Assembly: GCA_910574475.1 (NCBI GenBank)
Contig: CAJTAT010000002.1
Span: 318,079-382,078 of the forward strand
Direction of reading: 5' to 3'
DNA from: Clostridia bacterium
GTDB lineage: Bacteria; Bacillota; Clostridia; Lachnospirales; Lachnospiraceae
DNA: 64,000 nucleotides
The notes below the pieces were generated by a model. It was not told the origin of the DNA, did no database searches, and saw only the letters and a program-made list of their open reading frames with translations. A program made the translations under genes and the position numbers. Each line of letters starts with the position of its first letter. Position 1 is the first letter of the stretch. Below, in pieces: positions 28,336 to 37,208 of this stretch.

Positions 28336-28975
28336 TCAATCCTTAATAAACCATCCGTACTTATAAGAAAAACAAGTTCCTATAATTCCTCCAATTAAAA
28401 TCAAATTAACCATTAGCCAAAGCCATTTTTTTCTAATCACTTTTCCATTGATATCTCGTATAAAATCCATCAATAACCAAATTAAGTTAAAAAATACCAA
28501 GCCGATAATAAAGGCAATTATAGAAATTCTGTATATGGAGGACTTATGTATGTTCTCCAAAACCGAACTCGAGAATACGATTCCCCCAGTAAATGCCAAT
28601 ACAATTGAGGCAAATATTCCGAGAATTGTAATATACTCTTTCTGCATATCCTCTTGTTTTATTTGAAATTGATTTGATAAATATTTTACATCCTCAATCG
28701 GCGTACGTCCAGTACGCCTCAATCGTCTGAATATTTTGTGCTAAAATATCTAAGCTACCAATGCTGGCATCTCCATCTATTAAAGTTAATGTCGAAAAAA
28801 TATCTGAGTAATAATGCCTAAAATTTTCCTTTTCATAATTATAATAAATTGATTCAAGACGTACAAAAAAAGAGGCTCTGTCCTTTGGTTCCTTTAGGAT
28901 GTCTTGCGATTTAGACAGTTCTATAAGAACATCATTTAGCGAGTCTCTCTTTTCCTGTTCATTTAGTATCCTCAT
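28336..28975 (-). pseudogene. Membrane protein gene broken by a 25-bp duplication
   Basis: Two overlapping frames (28694-28975, 93 residues, and 28336-28722, up to 128 residues) are halves of one gene. Removing one unit of the 25-base duplication at 28692-28725 restores one 204-residue reading frame that runs smoothly through TIEDVKYLSNQF. The N-terminal half is helical and soluble; the C-terminal half has three membrane helices (EYITILGIFASIVLAFTGG first). The start follows the Panacea gene by three bases, so they form an operon. Panacea antitoxins are known to pair with membrane toxins, which makes this a candidate partner; I do not recognise the family. The second frame could restart at a TTG. 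Confidence 0.7.
28692..28725. repeat. 25-bp tandem duplication containing a perfect hairpin
   Basis: CCTCAATCG occurs at 28692-28700 and 28717-28725, exactly 25 bases apart. Between them GGCGTAC (28700-28706) pairs with GTACGCC (28712-28718) around a five-base loop. Since 25 is not a multiple of three, the insertion shifts the host gene's frame. Confidence 0.85.
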
Positions 28976-28978
28976 ACC

Positions 28979-29398
28979 CTATCCTCTGCTTTTTATCAAC
29001 TGCTGTGGAATAACCTGATGATCCCCCAATCCGTCTCTATAAATCAAATCCCATGCCTTACCTTTACAATGCGTGTCACTTACCATATCCCATGGATTCA
29101 ATAGACGCTTTTTTTCAACTATAGGATTAATAATCATGGTATAATCTTGTTTTATATCAATCATATACCTCATTCTAATTGGCATGGCGCCAAATCCACA
29201 ATATTGCTTATAAACTTCTGGAACAACTGGTCCAAACTGCCACGCCTCTATCTCTTCCGAAAAAGCTTTTGTCCCTTGTTGCAAAAATTCCCTTTGAACA
29301 TAATAGAGAATTTTCTGTAACTGTAAGTTGGAAATAGGAAGCCTTTCTTGTGTACATTTATCAATAATAAACTTTGCTATATCTAACGCTGAATACAT
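28979..29398 (-). CDS. Panacea (DUF4065) domain protein, antitoxin-like
   Basis: The ATG at 29398 follows GGAAGGAGGG; the protein is 139 residues. It carries the Panacea/SocA-like signature: MYSALDIAKFIIDKC, LQLQKILYYVQ, then IEAWQFGPVVPEVYKQY. Panacea proteins are known as antitoxins for a wide range of toxins and as proteolysis adaptors in phage and mobile-element settings. The gene directly downstream (broken, membrane protein) would be its partner. The two-gene unit lies between the uronate locus and the export locus and looks like an accessory insertion. Confidence 0.8.
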   Translation of the reverse strand: MYSALDIAKFIIDKCTQERLPISNLQLQKILYYVQREFLQQGTKAFSEEIEAWQFGPVVPEVYKQYCGFGAMPIRMRYMIDIKQDYTMIINPIVEKKRLLNPWDMVSDTHCKGKAWDLIYRDGLGDHQVIPQQLIKSRG

Positions 29399-29572
29399 TC
29401 TATTCCCTCCTTCCAAATAAAATTCATTTTATATATTATATACCAAAACATATGTTCCGTCAATATTTTACATCTTCTGCATTTATTATAACAAAATCTC
29501 ATATATTAACAATCCTTTTTGTTATTAAAAATATTAAAAAATTGCAAAGTATAAGTAAAGATATTATGCTGA

Positions 29573-29618
29573 AAAAAGCCTTGCCAAATTTCTTTCTATC
29601 CATTCAGCAAGACTTTTT
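29573..29618 (-). terminator. Intrinsic terminator after the heptad-repeat protein gene
   Basis: On the minus strand AAAAAGTCTTGCTGAA pairs with a complementary arm ending in GCAAGGCTTTTTT (G-U pairs allowed), just after the stop at 29635. The rest of the 29417-29634 gap is AT-rich with nothing else recognisable. Confidence 0.75.
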
Positions 29619-29634
29619 AAATCATTTAAATTTT

Positions 29635-32160
29635 TTATTTAAGCTTAATAGCATCCGTCTTATAAATAAATCTCACATTCCCCTCTGTATCATCAGCGAT
29701 TCCTGCAAAGGATTTATACGCCTGGGCTGCTGTTTTTGTAGCCTGAAAACGATCTGCCAGTTCCTGGAGATCTCCATCGAAGGTATCGATAAGCTTCTGA
29801 ATTCCTTCATCATTCAGCTCTATAACTCCGTCATCTAGCTCTTTAGAGCCATCCCGAAGTTCTTCCACTCCGTCCTTAAGCTCCTGACCGCCGTCTTTTA
29901 ATTCTTCTGTACCATCCTTCAGCTCATCCGTCCCGGCCTTTAACTCATCTGCTCCATCCTTTAATTTATCTGCTCCATCCTTTAACTCACCTGTTCCGGC
30001 TTTCAGATCGTCCACACCAGTTTTCAACTCATCTGTTCCATCTTTCAGTATGCCTGTTCCTGCCCAAAGGTCGTTGGCACCAGCATTTAGCTTCTTGGCG
30101 CCTTCCAAAAGCTCCTGGGCGCCTTTATTTACTTCATTTACTCCTTCCGTGTAAGCCTGTAAGCCTTGGTAAAACTGATTGTAGCTGTCAAGCTGAGCTT
30201 TCAGTCCTTTTAATACAGGGATTGCCGCTTCCAGCTTTCCAATGGCTTCAGCTAGCTCCTGAGGGGTGGAAGGCATATTCCCTGCCTGCACTACAGTTAC
30301 TTCCTTTTCCTGGACAGCAGCTTGTGGCTCTTCGCTCTGTAGTTCTTCAGACTGCGGCTCTTCAGTCTGCGGCTCTTCGCTCTGTGACTCTGCTTGAAGG
30401 ATATTATCGGATTCCACCGGCTGGTTTTCCTCTGGCTGAGTCTGAAGTGTTCCCTCATTTGTAGTCTGAACTTCCGAGTTATCAGAGGTATCTTGCGTAG
30501 TCTCCTGGACTTCCTGAATCACTTCTTCCTGAACTTCTTCCAGAGCTTCCCCCTGAATTTCCTCCTCCGCAGGATCTGTATCCGTTTCACTCTGCAGAAC
30601 ATTCATCTGATTTTCTGCTGCCTGTCTCAAGACATTTTCTCTCTCTGCAGCTATAGCCGCCTGTATCTCCTGCCTCTGTGCCTCTTCCATAGCAGCCTGT
30701 ATCCCGGTCGCTGCCTGCTTGAGGGCAGCCAACTGCCCTTCCATCTCCTGAACTGCTCCGTCGAGAACTGCCCCATAATTATCTATGGTTAGTGTATAAT
30801 TCAGACCGTTTGCAGCCAACTGTTGATTGGCCGTGTTCAACAAAGTTTCAAACACTTGCTTTGCGCCATTATTCAAAGCTGCGTTCTGCTCTGTCAGCTG
30901 CGAAATTCCTGCCACCAGTTTGCCGATTCCTGCCACCAGCTCCCCGGTTCCTGATTTCAAAGTGCCTGTTCCGCTGTACAGATTCTGAGCGCCGCTTTTC
31001 AATGCGCCTACGCCGGTTTGCAGCTTTCCTGCGCCATCATTCAAGCTCTCTGCACCATCTTTTAAGGTTCCTACGCCATCTCTCAGTTCTCCAGCGCCGT
31101 CTCTTAACTCTCCGGCGCCGTCGTCAAGTTCATCCATGCCATCCTTCAGCTCTATGGTACCATCGTAAAGCTCCAGCACACCATCATACAGCTCAGAAGT
31201 TCCGTCCATCAATTCGTCCATGGCGTCGGACAGTTCATCCATATCATCAGACAGTTCATCCATTTTTTCCTGGGGATCCATATCCAGATCACTGAATACT
31301 TCATTGGTCGCCACAGTCATTGTAGTCATCAATTCAAAATCCGTCACATCTGCTGTCAATTCCACATAGTCTGGAAGATCCAATTCCTCTATATCAAAGT
31401 CTTCACTGCCAATATCCAGATTATCTTTTAATCCCGGCATTGCATAGCCCATAACAATGGTGCGTTCTCCGTCATTGATAATCTTTCCATTAGACACTTC
31501 CACATGATGGAAGTTCTCGTTGTCAAGTACCATACTGGTAATCATAACAAAGGGCACATACAATTCTTCTTCTCTGTCTCCCACTTGGACCCTTTCTTTC
31601 TGGCGGTTGGTATAATCAAAATGAATGGTCACTTTTCCGCTCTTTCCGGCCAGCTCTTCTGGGGAGATCTCTTTTCCGTCTAACTGATAGGTGATTTTCA
31701 GATCAACAGGTAACTCTTTCTGGATGCTGCCCTGATAATAAATATCATTTCCAGCCGCGTCCCATAGGCCCAGACTTCCATTCGTTTTCACAAAGCCTTC
31801 CTCACCTTTTACATTGCTGATGTCTGTAAGCTCTGTGACATCATGAATCTGATCCTTTCCCAAAGCATTTTTCAGCCAATCACTGACTATCAGCTTCTGG
31901 GGGGAACCGTCTGCATTAGCTATCACATAGACGGTCTCCTCTTTCTCTAATTGTTTTCGATCTGTATCCGTAAGCTCCGCCACCTGGGGAGCCGCCTCAT
32001 CCACAGGCTCCCTTTCGATTGCGTTCAAACCTGTCTCTATGAGAATGGACATAAGCTTCTGATCCTGGGCAAATGCCGGAGTGCTGACACTGCCACATAC
32101 CAGGGCGGAAACGAGTGCGATAGATGTTCCTTTTCTAAGAATTCTATTTAATTTTTTCAT
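29635..32160 (-). CDS. Secreted heptad-repeat protein, partner of an MMPL/RND exporter
   Basis: The protein is 841 residues. A signal peptide (1-31, ending STPAFA) is followed by a beta-rich N-terminal domain (about 60-290), then two long runs of a seven-residue repeat of the form L.DG..E (about 300-400 and 690-790) separated by an Ala/Gln-rich helix and an acidic Glu/Pro/Gln linker (about 530-630). Similar DG-heptad repeats occur in YhgE/Pip-type and MMPL-associated proteins. It lies 51 bases after the MMPL transporter gene and probably forms an extracytoplasmic coiled-coil conduit or periplasmic-like adaptor for it. AGGAGG-like GGAGG precedes the ATG. The cargo is unknown. Confidence 0.75.
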   Translation of the reverse strand: MKKLNRILRKGTSIALVSALVCGSVSTPAFAQDQKLMSILIETGLNAIEREPVDEAAPQVAELTDTDRKQLEKEETVYVIANADGSPQKLIVSDWLKNALGKDQIHDVTELTDISNVKGEEGFVKTNGSLGLWDAAGNDIYYQGSIQKELPVDLKITYQLDGKEISPEELAGKSGKVTIHFDYTNRQKERVQVGDREEELYVPFVMITSMVLDNENFHHVEVSNGKIINDGERTIVMGYAMPGLKDNLDIGSEDFDIEELDLPDYVELTADVTDFELMTTMTVATNEVFSDLDMDPQEKMDELSDDMDELSDAMDELMDGTSELYDGVLELYDGTIELKDGMDELDDGAGELRDGAGELRDGVGTLKDGAESLNDGAGKLQTGVGALKSGAQNLYSGTGTLKSGTGELVAGIGKLVAGISQLTEQNAALNNGAKQVFETLLNTANQQLAANGLNYTLTIDNYGAVLDGAVQEMEGQLAALKQAATGIQAAMEEAQRQEIQAAIAAERENVLRQAAENQMNVLQSETDTDPAEEEIQGEALEEVQEEVIQEVQETTQDTSDNSEVQTTNEGTLQTQPEENQPVESDNILQAESQSEEPQTEEPQSEELQSEEPQAAVQEKEVTVVQAGNMPSTPQELAEAIGKLEAAIPVLKGLKAQLDSYNQFYQGLQAYTEGVNEVNKGAQELLEGAKKLNAGANDLWAGTGILKDGTDELKTGVDDLKAGTGELKDGADKLKDGADELKAGTDELKDGTEELKDGGQELKDGVEELRDGSKELDDGVIELNDEGIQKLIDTFDGDLQELADRFQATKTAAQAYKSFAGIADDTEGNVRFIYKTDAIKLK

Positions 32161-32211
32161 ATTTTTACCTCCATATAAAAGTCTGACTACAGCCCTTCTG
32201 ACATATAAGGA

Positions 32212-34323
32212 CTATGCATGACATTCATGATTCGCTGATTTTACTTTATCCTTCTCTGGTTTGAAGCCAATACTCGTTGCACAAATTACTTTATCAAGGA
32301 GAAGAAACATAGCTGGCAGAATAAACGCTACAGCCAACAGGCTGACAATGGCTCCTCTTGCCATCAGTGCGCACAGGGAACGTATCATATCTACATCCGA
32401 ATATACTGCCACGCCCAATGTGGCTGCAAAAAATCCCAGAGCACTGACCAGTACGGATGGCAGTGATGTGGCCAGTGATATAGAGATAGCTCCCACCTTA
32501 TCCTGACCCCTGCTGCGCTCTCGTTTATATCGGGTCGTCATCAAAATTGCGTAGTCTACAGTGGCTCCCAGCTGAATGGTGCTGATACAGATGGGGGCGA
32601 TAAAGGGAAGTGACGTCCCTGTGTAGTGAGGGATTCCAAGGTTAATAAAGATAGCGAATTCAATCACTGCCACCAGGATAAAGGGTAATGAGATACTTTT
32701 TAACACAATGGCGATAATCACAAATATTGCAATAATAGAAACTGTATTTACTACCTGGAAATCATGATCTGTAATCTCAATTAAATCCTTGGTGCAGGGC
32801 GCCTCACCGATCAACATCCCTGTACTGTCATATTTCTTTAAGATTGTTTTTAATTGTTTGATTTGAGCATTTACTTCATCTGTAGCCGTACTATATTCTG
32901 ATTGTACTAGCAGAAGTTTCCAGTTCTCACTCTCCAGTTTATTTCTGGCATCTTCAGGAATAAGCTCTTCTGGAATCATAGAACCTACAGCAGAATCCAG
33001 ACCAAGTGCAAACTGGATTCCCTCCACCTGTTTCATTTCCTTTACCATAGCTTTCACGCTTTTTGCTGAAGTATCCTTGCTCAGTAGCACCATATGGGTC
33101 GCCCCTGCGTCAAACTCCTCTTCCAGCTTATTCGTTGCCTGCACATAGCCCATATATTCTGGCAGAGAACCGCCTAAATTGTAGTAGACTTCGCCCCCCG
33201 CTTTATCATATCCGTAATAAGCTATAGGAAGAATCAGCGCAAACAAAATCAGGAACGCCGGAAAACGCTTTACCACAAAATGTACCAATTTTTCAAAATT
33301 AGGCATTAATGGACGATGCTTGGTCTTCTCAATCAATTTGTCAAAAACAAGTATCATGGAAGGAAGAATCGTCACACAGCCTATCACGCCAAAGACTACT
33401 CCCTTTGCCATCACAAGTCCCAAATCCAGGCCCAAAGCATAACTCATAAAACAAAGAGCGATAAATCCTGCAACTGTTGTGATGGAACTTCCTATTACAG
33501 AAGTAATGGTAGCTTTAATGGCATGTGCCATAGCACGCTTTTTGTCTCCTGCAAACCGTTCCTGCTGCTCTATGTAACTGTGCCACAGGAAAATCGAATA
33601 ATCCATGGTAACGGCAAGCTGCAGTACAGCGGCCAAGGCCTGGGTCAAAAATGATATCTCTCCCAATATCAGGTTCGTTCCCATGTTCAGTAAGATTGCC
33701 ATTCCAATACTCAAAAGGAAAATCACCGGCAATGCCCAGCTATCTAAGAATGTAACCATCACAACACAGGACAGCACAACTGCAAGAACGACATAAATGA
33801 TTTCCTCCCGCTCACACAATTCCTTTAAGTCGGCAACCATAGCCGTCATACCAGATACAAAGCACTGCTCACCCGCCAACTTTTTAATGGTATCCGCAGC
33901 CTCCAGTGTTTCATCCGCAGAAGTGGAGGTATCAAAAAATACTGCCATCATGGTGGCGTTCTCTGTATTAAAAATATCGTAGTAATCATCCGGCAGCAAT
34001 TCCATGGGAACTGAAAGATCCATCACACTGTCATACCAGAGAACCGTGTCAACGTGATCCACTTCTTCTATCTTCTCTCGAAGGGTGGTCACTTCCTTAT
34101 TGTCCATATCTTCTACGATGACAAAAGAAAACGCGCCCTTTCCAAATTCATCCATCAGGATATCCTGCCCCACCATCGTCTCAATGTCACCAGGCAGATA
34201 AGTCAGCATATCATAGTTAATCCGTGTGGCCGCCATCCCCAACACACAGGGAAACATCAATGCCAGTGAAATCAGTAAAATAGGGATACGCAGTTTTACA
34301 ACTGCTTTTCCAAATTTAATCAT
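32212..34323 (-). CDS. MMPL/RND family transporter
   Basis: The start at 34323 follows GAGGAGGAAG, giving 703 residues. The layout is that of RND superfamily exporters: membrane helix 1, a large extracytoplasmic loop (about 35-165), helices 2-6, a second helix 7 with a second large loop (about 365-510), and helices 8-12. Paired sequences such as QLAVTMDYSIFLWHSY and QLGATVDYAILMTTRYKRE in the two halves hold the proton-relay aspartate on helices 4 and 10. It would use the proton gradient to export a lipid, peptide or drug. The TetR and heptad-repeat genes flank it. Confidence 0.9.
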   Translation of the reverse strand: MIKFGKAVVKLRIPILLISLALMFPCVLGMAATRINYDMLTYLPGDIETMVGQDILMDEFGKGAFSFVIVEDMDNKEVTTLREKIEEVDHVDTVLWYDSVMDLSVPMELLPDDYYDIFNTENATMMAVFFDTSTSADETLEAADTIKKLAGEQCFVSGMTAMVADLKELCEREEIIYVVLAVVLSCVVMVTFLDSWALPVIFLLSIGMAILLNMGTNLILGEISFLTQALAAVLQLAVTMDYSIFLWHSYIEQQERFAGDKKRAMAHAIKATITSVIGSSITTVAGFIALCFMSYALGLDLGLVMAKGVVFGVIGCVTILPSMILVFDKLIEKTKHRPLMPNFEKLVHFVVKRFPAFLILFALILPIAYYGYDKAGGEVYYNLGGSLPEYMGYVQATNKLEEEFDAGATHMVLLSKDTSAKSVKAMVKEMKQVEGIQFALGLDSAVGSMIPEELIPEDARNKLESENWKLLLVQSEYSTATDEVNAQIKQLKTILKKYDSTGMLIGEAPCTKDLIEITDHDFQVVNTVSIIAIFVIIAIVLKSISLPFILVAVIEFAIFINLGIPHYTGTSLPFIAPICISTIQLGATVDYAILMTTRYKRERSRGQDKVGAISISLATSLPSVLVSALGFFAATLGVAVYSDVDMIRSLCALMARGAIVSLLAVAFILPAMFLLLDKVICATSIGFKPEKDKVKSANHECHA

Positions 34324-34354
34324 AGTCTTCCTCCTCAATTCCTATCTAAAATGC

Positions 34355-34915
34355 TTATCTCAAATGTCTTTCCTGTTTTTCTATTCGGATGGTGTACAAA
34401 GCCACACACAGGTTCAGTACTCCTTCCATCAGAAGAGCAAATCCCAGTAAAATCATAGCTCCTGCCACCCCATAATTTTGAAATGGTTCCATCACAATCA
34501 GGAAGCCCAGAATACTTGTCAAAAGAGCAGTCCCTGCAATTAGCCACCATCTTTCCAGGCCAAAGCGCTGTGCATCCAGTGATGTCTGGAGCTTTAAAAG
34601 CCCGTCTGCCAATATCAGGATTCCAATGACCAGATTTAGAAATCGAAGCACGCTATCGCTGCGCACCATCATCAGAACCCCTAGAACTACAGCCAGTGTC
34701 CCACATGCCAGATCGAACTGGAATGCCAGCCGATACAAGTCCCTGGCCAGGTAGCCACAGATTTTGAAGCTTCCACACACCAAGAGCAAAATCCCAATGG
34801 CCTTGCAAAGCATTACTGCCGAAACATCAGGCTCAATCAGCAGCAATAATCCTAAAATGCAAAAGGTTGCGGAAGATACGATATAACCGCTCTTTGCTAT
34901 CCGAATTGCTCTCAT
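34355..34915 (-). CDS. HdeD-like DUF308 membrane protein
   Basis: The start at 34915 is supported by GGAGAGTG; 39 extra upstream codons have no site and overlap the terminator region. The 186-residue protein has six membrane helices in three pairs of similar sequence, as in HdeD/DUF308 proteins. Their role is not established (acid resistance is reported for E. coli HdeD). It lies 31 bases upstream of the MMPL transporter gene and is probably the first gene of that operon. Confidence 0.75.
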   Translation of the reverse strand: MRAIRIAKSGYIVSSATFCILGLLLLIEPDVSAVMLCKAIGILLLVCGSFKICGYLARDLYRLAFQFDLACGTLAVVLGVLMMVRSDSVLRFLNLVIGILILADGLLKLQTSLDAQRFGLERWWLIAGTALLTSILGFLIVMEPFQNYGVAGAMILLGFALLMEGVLNLCVALYTIRIEKQERHLR

Positions 34916-34983
34916 TTTCTTCACTCTCCTTTTCCTTTTTCTGTTCTCTATTTTATTCTGAAAACTATCTCCTGGAAACGGGC

Positions 34984-35018
34984 AAAAAAAGAGCGATGTG
35001 CAAATTTCGCACATCGCT
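34984..35018 (-). terminator. Intrinsic terminator after the tetR gene
   Basis: AGCGATGTGC and GCACATCGCT (34992-35001, 35009-35018) form a perfect 10-bp stem followed on the minus strand by CTTTTTTT. It separates tetR from the export genes, so these have their own promoter or depend on readthrough. Confidence 0.88.
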
Positions 35019-35057
35019 TCTGCATTAACCAAATTTCAGACATTTTGTTCTGTCTGC

Positions 35058-35621
35058 CTAAATTTTTCGCTTCAGCCCTCTCTTCAAAGCCTCTGATACA
35101 CTTCCCTCCAAAAGACTCCCCATCCTTCGAATCAGCCGTTCTGGCTCTGCTTTCATTCCCTCACCGATCCAACTGGTAGCCATTCCCACCAGGCCACTTT
35201 TATAGAAATGTATGATCAGCTCCCGATCTTCCAACTCCACATCTTTACTCTCTTCTATGCCCTCCACCATACTGTGCATTACATCCTCTGCTATGCTGTT
35301 CAGATAGCGTTCCAACTCTTCCCGGCTGACCGAATTATAGATATGATAGACAGCCTTTTTGTTGCTCAATGCAAAGTTTGCCGCTGCGATAAATCCTTCC
35401 TCCAGTGAAGCCACACTTTCATGCTTTGTAATGACCCGTTCTACCTCTGCATCTATCACAAATGTCAAAAGGGCCCGAATATCTTCAAAGTGATAATAAA
35501 ATGTATTCCTGTTGATGCCACAGTCATCTACAATCTCTTTCACTGTAATTTTATCCAGTGGCTTCTCATTCAGCAAGCGAATGAACGACTCCACGATTGC
35601 CCTCTTTGTAAACTGTGCCAT
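35058..35621 (-). CDS. TetR family transcriptional regulator
   Basis: The ATG at 35621 follows AAAGGGAG, giving 187 residues. The N-terminal DNA-binding domain is clear: AIVESFIRLLNEKPLDKITVKEIVDDCGINRNTFYYHFEDIRALL, with the family's NTFYYHF recognition helix. The C-terminal ligand domain resembles the TetR_C DhaS-like class. Its position just upstream of the MMPL export genes suggests that it represses them until a ligand is bound. Confidence 0.88.
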   Translation of the reverse strand: MAQFTKRAIVESFIRLLNEKPLDKITVKEIVDDCGINRNTFYYHFEDIRALLTFVIDAEVERVITKHESVASLEEGFIAAANFALSNKKAVYHIYNSVSREELERYLNSIAEDVMHSMVEGIEESKDVELEDRELIIHFYKSGLVGMATSWIGEGMKAEPERLIRRMGSLLEGSVSEALKRGLKRKI

Positions 35622-35683
35622 ATGCAAGCTCCCTTTCTTTCTGTTACGTAAAATTATAGCGAATTTCCATGTTCTTTTCAAGC

Positions 35684-35714
35684 AAAAAAGAGTGAGACCG
35701 AAACAGTCTCACTC
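35684..35714 (-). terminator. Intrinsic terminator of the sugar operon
   Basis: GAGTGAGAC and GTCTCACTC (35690-35698, 35706-35714) form a perfect nine-pair stem followed on the minus strand by TTTTTT, directly after rbsD. Confidence 0.9.
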
Positions 35715-35721
35715 AAAGCTC

Positions 35722-36123
35722 TTATGCTGGAAATGCCACACCTGCCCGCAGAATAATATTGGGATACGGTGTAAATTCTCCTGTACGGATGGCAAATTTC
35801 ACATTCGCAGACATTTTTTTCAAATCATCATGAGGAATAAATTCATGTTCTGTGTCTGGAAGCTTACTTTGGATATACTCTAAAAGCACAGGATTCTTTT
35901 CATGAATCTCTTGAGCAAGCGTATAATGTTCCACCTCTGTCTCTTCCAATATAGCATCCATAGTTTGGATAAAAGTGGGCACCCCACCGCAGAGAACAAG
36001 ATCTACAATGGGGACTCCTTTGGGAATTGGCATCCCCGCATCGCCGATCAGAAAGGTATCCTTGTGCCCCAAAGCTGCAATATGTGCACATAACTGTGCG
36101 TTTAAAATTCCTTTTTTCTTCAT
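35722..36123 (-). CDS. rbsD: D-ribose pyranase / RbsD-type sugar mutarotase
   Basis: This 133-residue protein is full length for RbsD. The catalytic His20 (ALGHKD), Asp28 (IGDAGMPIP) and the C-terminal stretch TGEFTPYPNIILRAGVAF are present. RbsD converts pyranose to the furanose or open form of ribose and related sugars. It is the last gene of the operon and follows rbsC by 10 bases. A member of the operon that has no ribokinase suggests a sugar other than ribose. Confidence 0.92.
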   Translation of the reverse strand: MKKKGILNAQLCAHIAALGHKDTFLIGDAGMPIPKGVPIVDLVLCGGVPTFIQTMDAILEETEVEHYTLAQEIHEKNPVLLEYIQSKLPDTEHEFIPHDDLKKMSANVKFAIRTGEFTPYPNIILRAGVAFPA

Positions 36124-36133
36124 AATATATCAC

Positions 36134-37180
36134 CTATTTACTTTCATTCCTTGCCTTCAGAGCCATTTTAGCCTGAAGATTTCTCTGGAACTGGTCAATG
36201 ATAACAGCCAGTACAATTACAAGTCCTTTGATTACCATCTGCCAGAATTCTGACACGCCGCACATAACCATACCGTCATTAATTACGCCTATAACAAATG
36301 CGCCTACAATGGTTCCTCCGATAGTTCCGATACCACCAGCCATGGAGGTTCCTCCCAAAACTGCGGAAGCAATCGCGTTCATTTCCCAGGACTCTCCTGT
36401 GGCTGGATGGGATGCTGCCAGCTGAGAAGATGCAATGATTCCAACAATAGAGGAGCAAATACCAGAAATCATATAAACCAGGATCTTTACCTTATCTACT
36501 TTTACACCTGACAGCTTTGCTGCCTTCTCATTTCCTCCAATGGCAAATACGTGCCATCCAAAGGATGTCTTTTTTAACAGAACCGCAAAGATTACGCCTA
36601 GAATTACCAGAATCACAAGGCCTACTGGAATTCCTGCCACGCTGGATCCAAAGAATCCCCAACCCTGATTTCCAAGTGCCTCATATCCTTTCAGGTCAGA
36701 ATAAGTCGCACCGTTTGAGTGGATATTTGCAAATCCGCGAGCCACATACATCATACCCAGAGTGGCTATAAAAGGAGCCACATTGAATTTTGTGATAATT
36801 AAACCATTTACAATACCGATGATAGCCCCGATCAATACTGTAATGATCACAACTGCTGGTACGCTGAAATACAAGGTCACGCCAAACATTTTTAAGGTAA
36901 GACCTTTCTGCAGCAATCCTCCTGCAATCATTCCTGCCAATCCTACAATCGCTCCTACAGACAGGTCAATACCCCCAGTAATAATTACATAAGTCATACC
37001 AATTGCAAGAATTCCATACAGTGCCACATGCTTACCAATCAGCAGTGCCGTATTCATATTCAAAAAGTTGGGTGCTGCAATACTGAAGAATATCAGCAGC
37101 ACGATTAAAACGATAAATGTTCTTCCTTTTAACAGAGTCATTACCAATGTGTTATTGGAACTTTTTTTATCAACACTCAT
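36134..37180 (-). CDS. rbsC: Sugar ABC transporter permease (RbsC-like)
   Basis: The ATG at 37180 follows AAGGAGA; the 348-residue protein has about ten membrane helices and the BPD_transp_2 signatures GGIDLSVGAIVGLAGM and AIASAVLGGTSMAGGIGTIGGT. It forms the membrane channel of a ribose-type importer together with the ATPase encoded just upstream. Substrate specificity cannot be read from the permease. Confidence 0.93.
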   Translation of the reverse strand: MSVDKKSSNNTLVMTLLKGRTFIVLIVLLIFFSIAAPNFLNMNTALLIGKHVALYGILAIGMTYVIITGGIDLSVGAIVGLAGMIAGGLLQKGLTLKMFGVTLYFSVPAVVIITVLIGAIIGIVNGLIITKFNVAPFIATLGMMYVARGFANIHSNGATYSDLKGYEALGNQGWGFFGSSVAGIPVGLVILVILGVIFAVLLKKTSFGWHVFAIGGNEKAAKLSGVKVDKVKILVYMISGICSSIVGIIASSQLAASHPATGESWEMNAIASAVLGGTSMAGGIGTIGGTIVGAFVIGVINDGMVMCGVSEFWQMVIKGLVIVLAVIIDQFQRNLQAKMALKARNESK

Positions 37181-37208
37181 ATCTTTTCTCCTTATTTTTG
37201 CTGATTTT

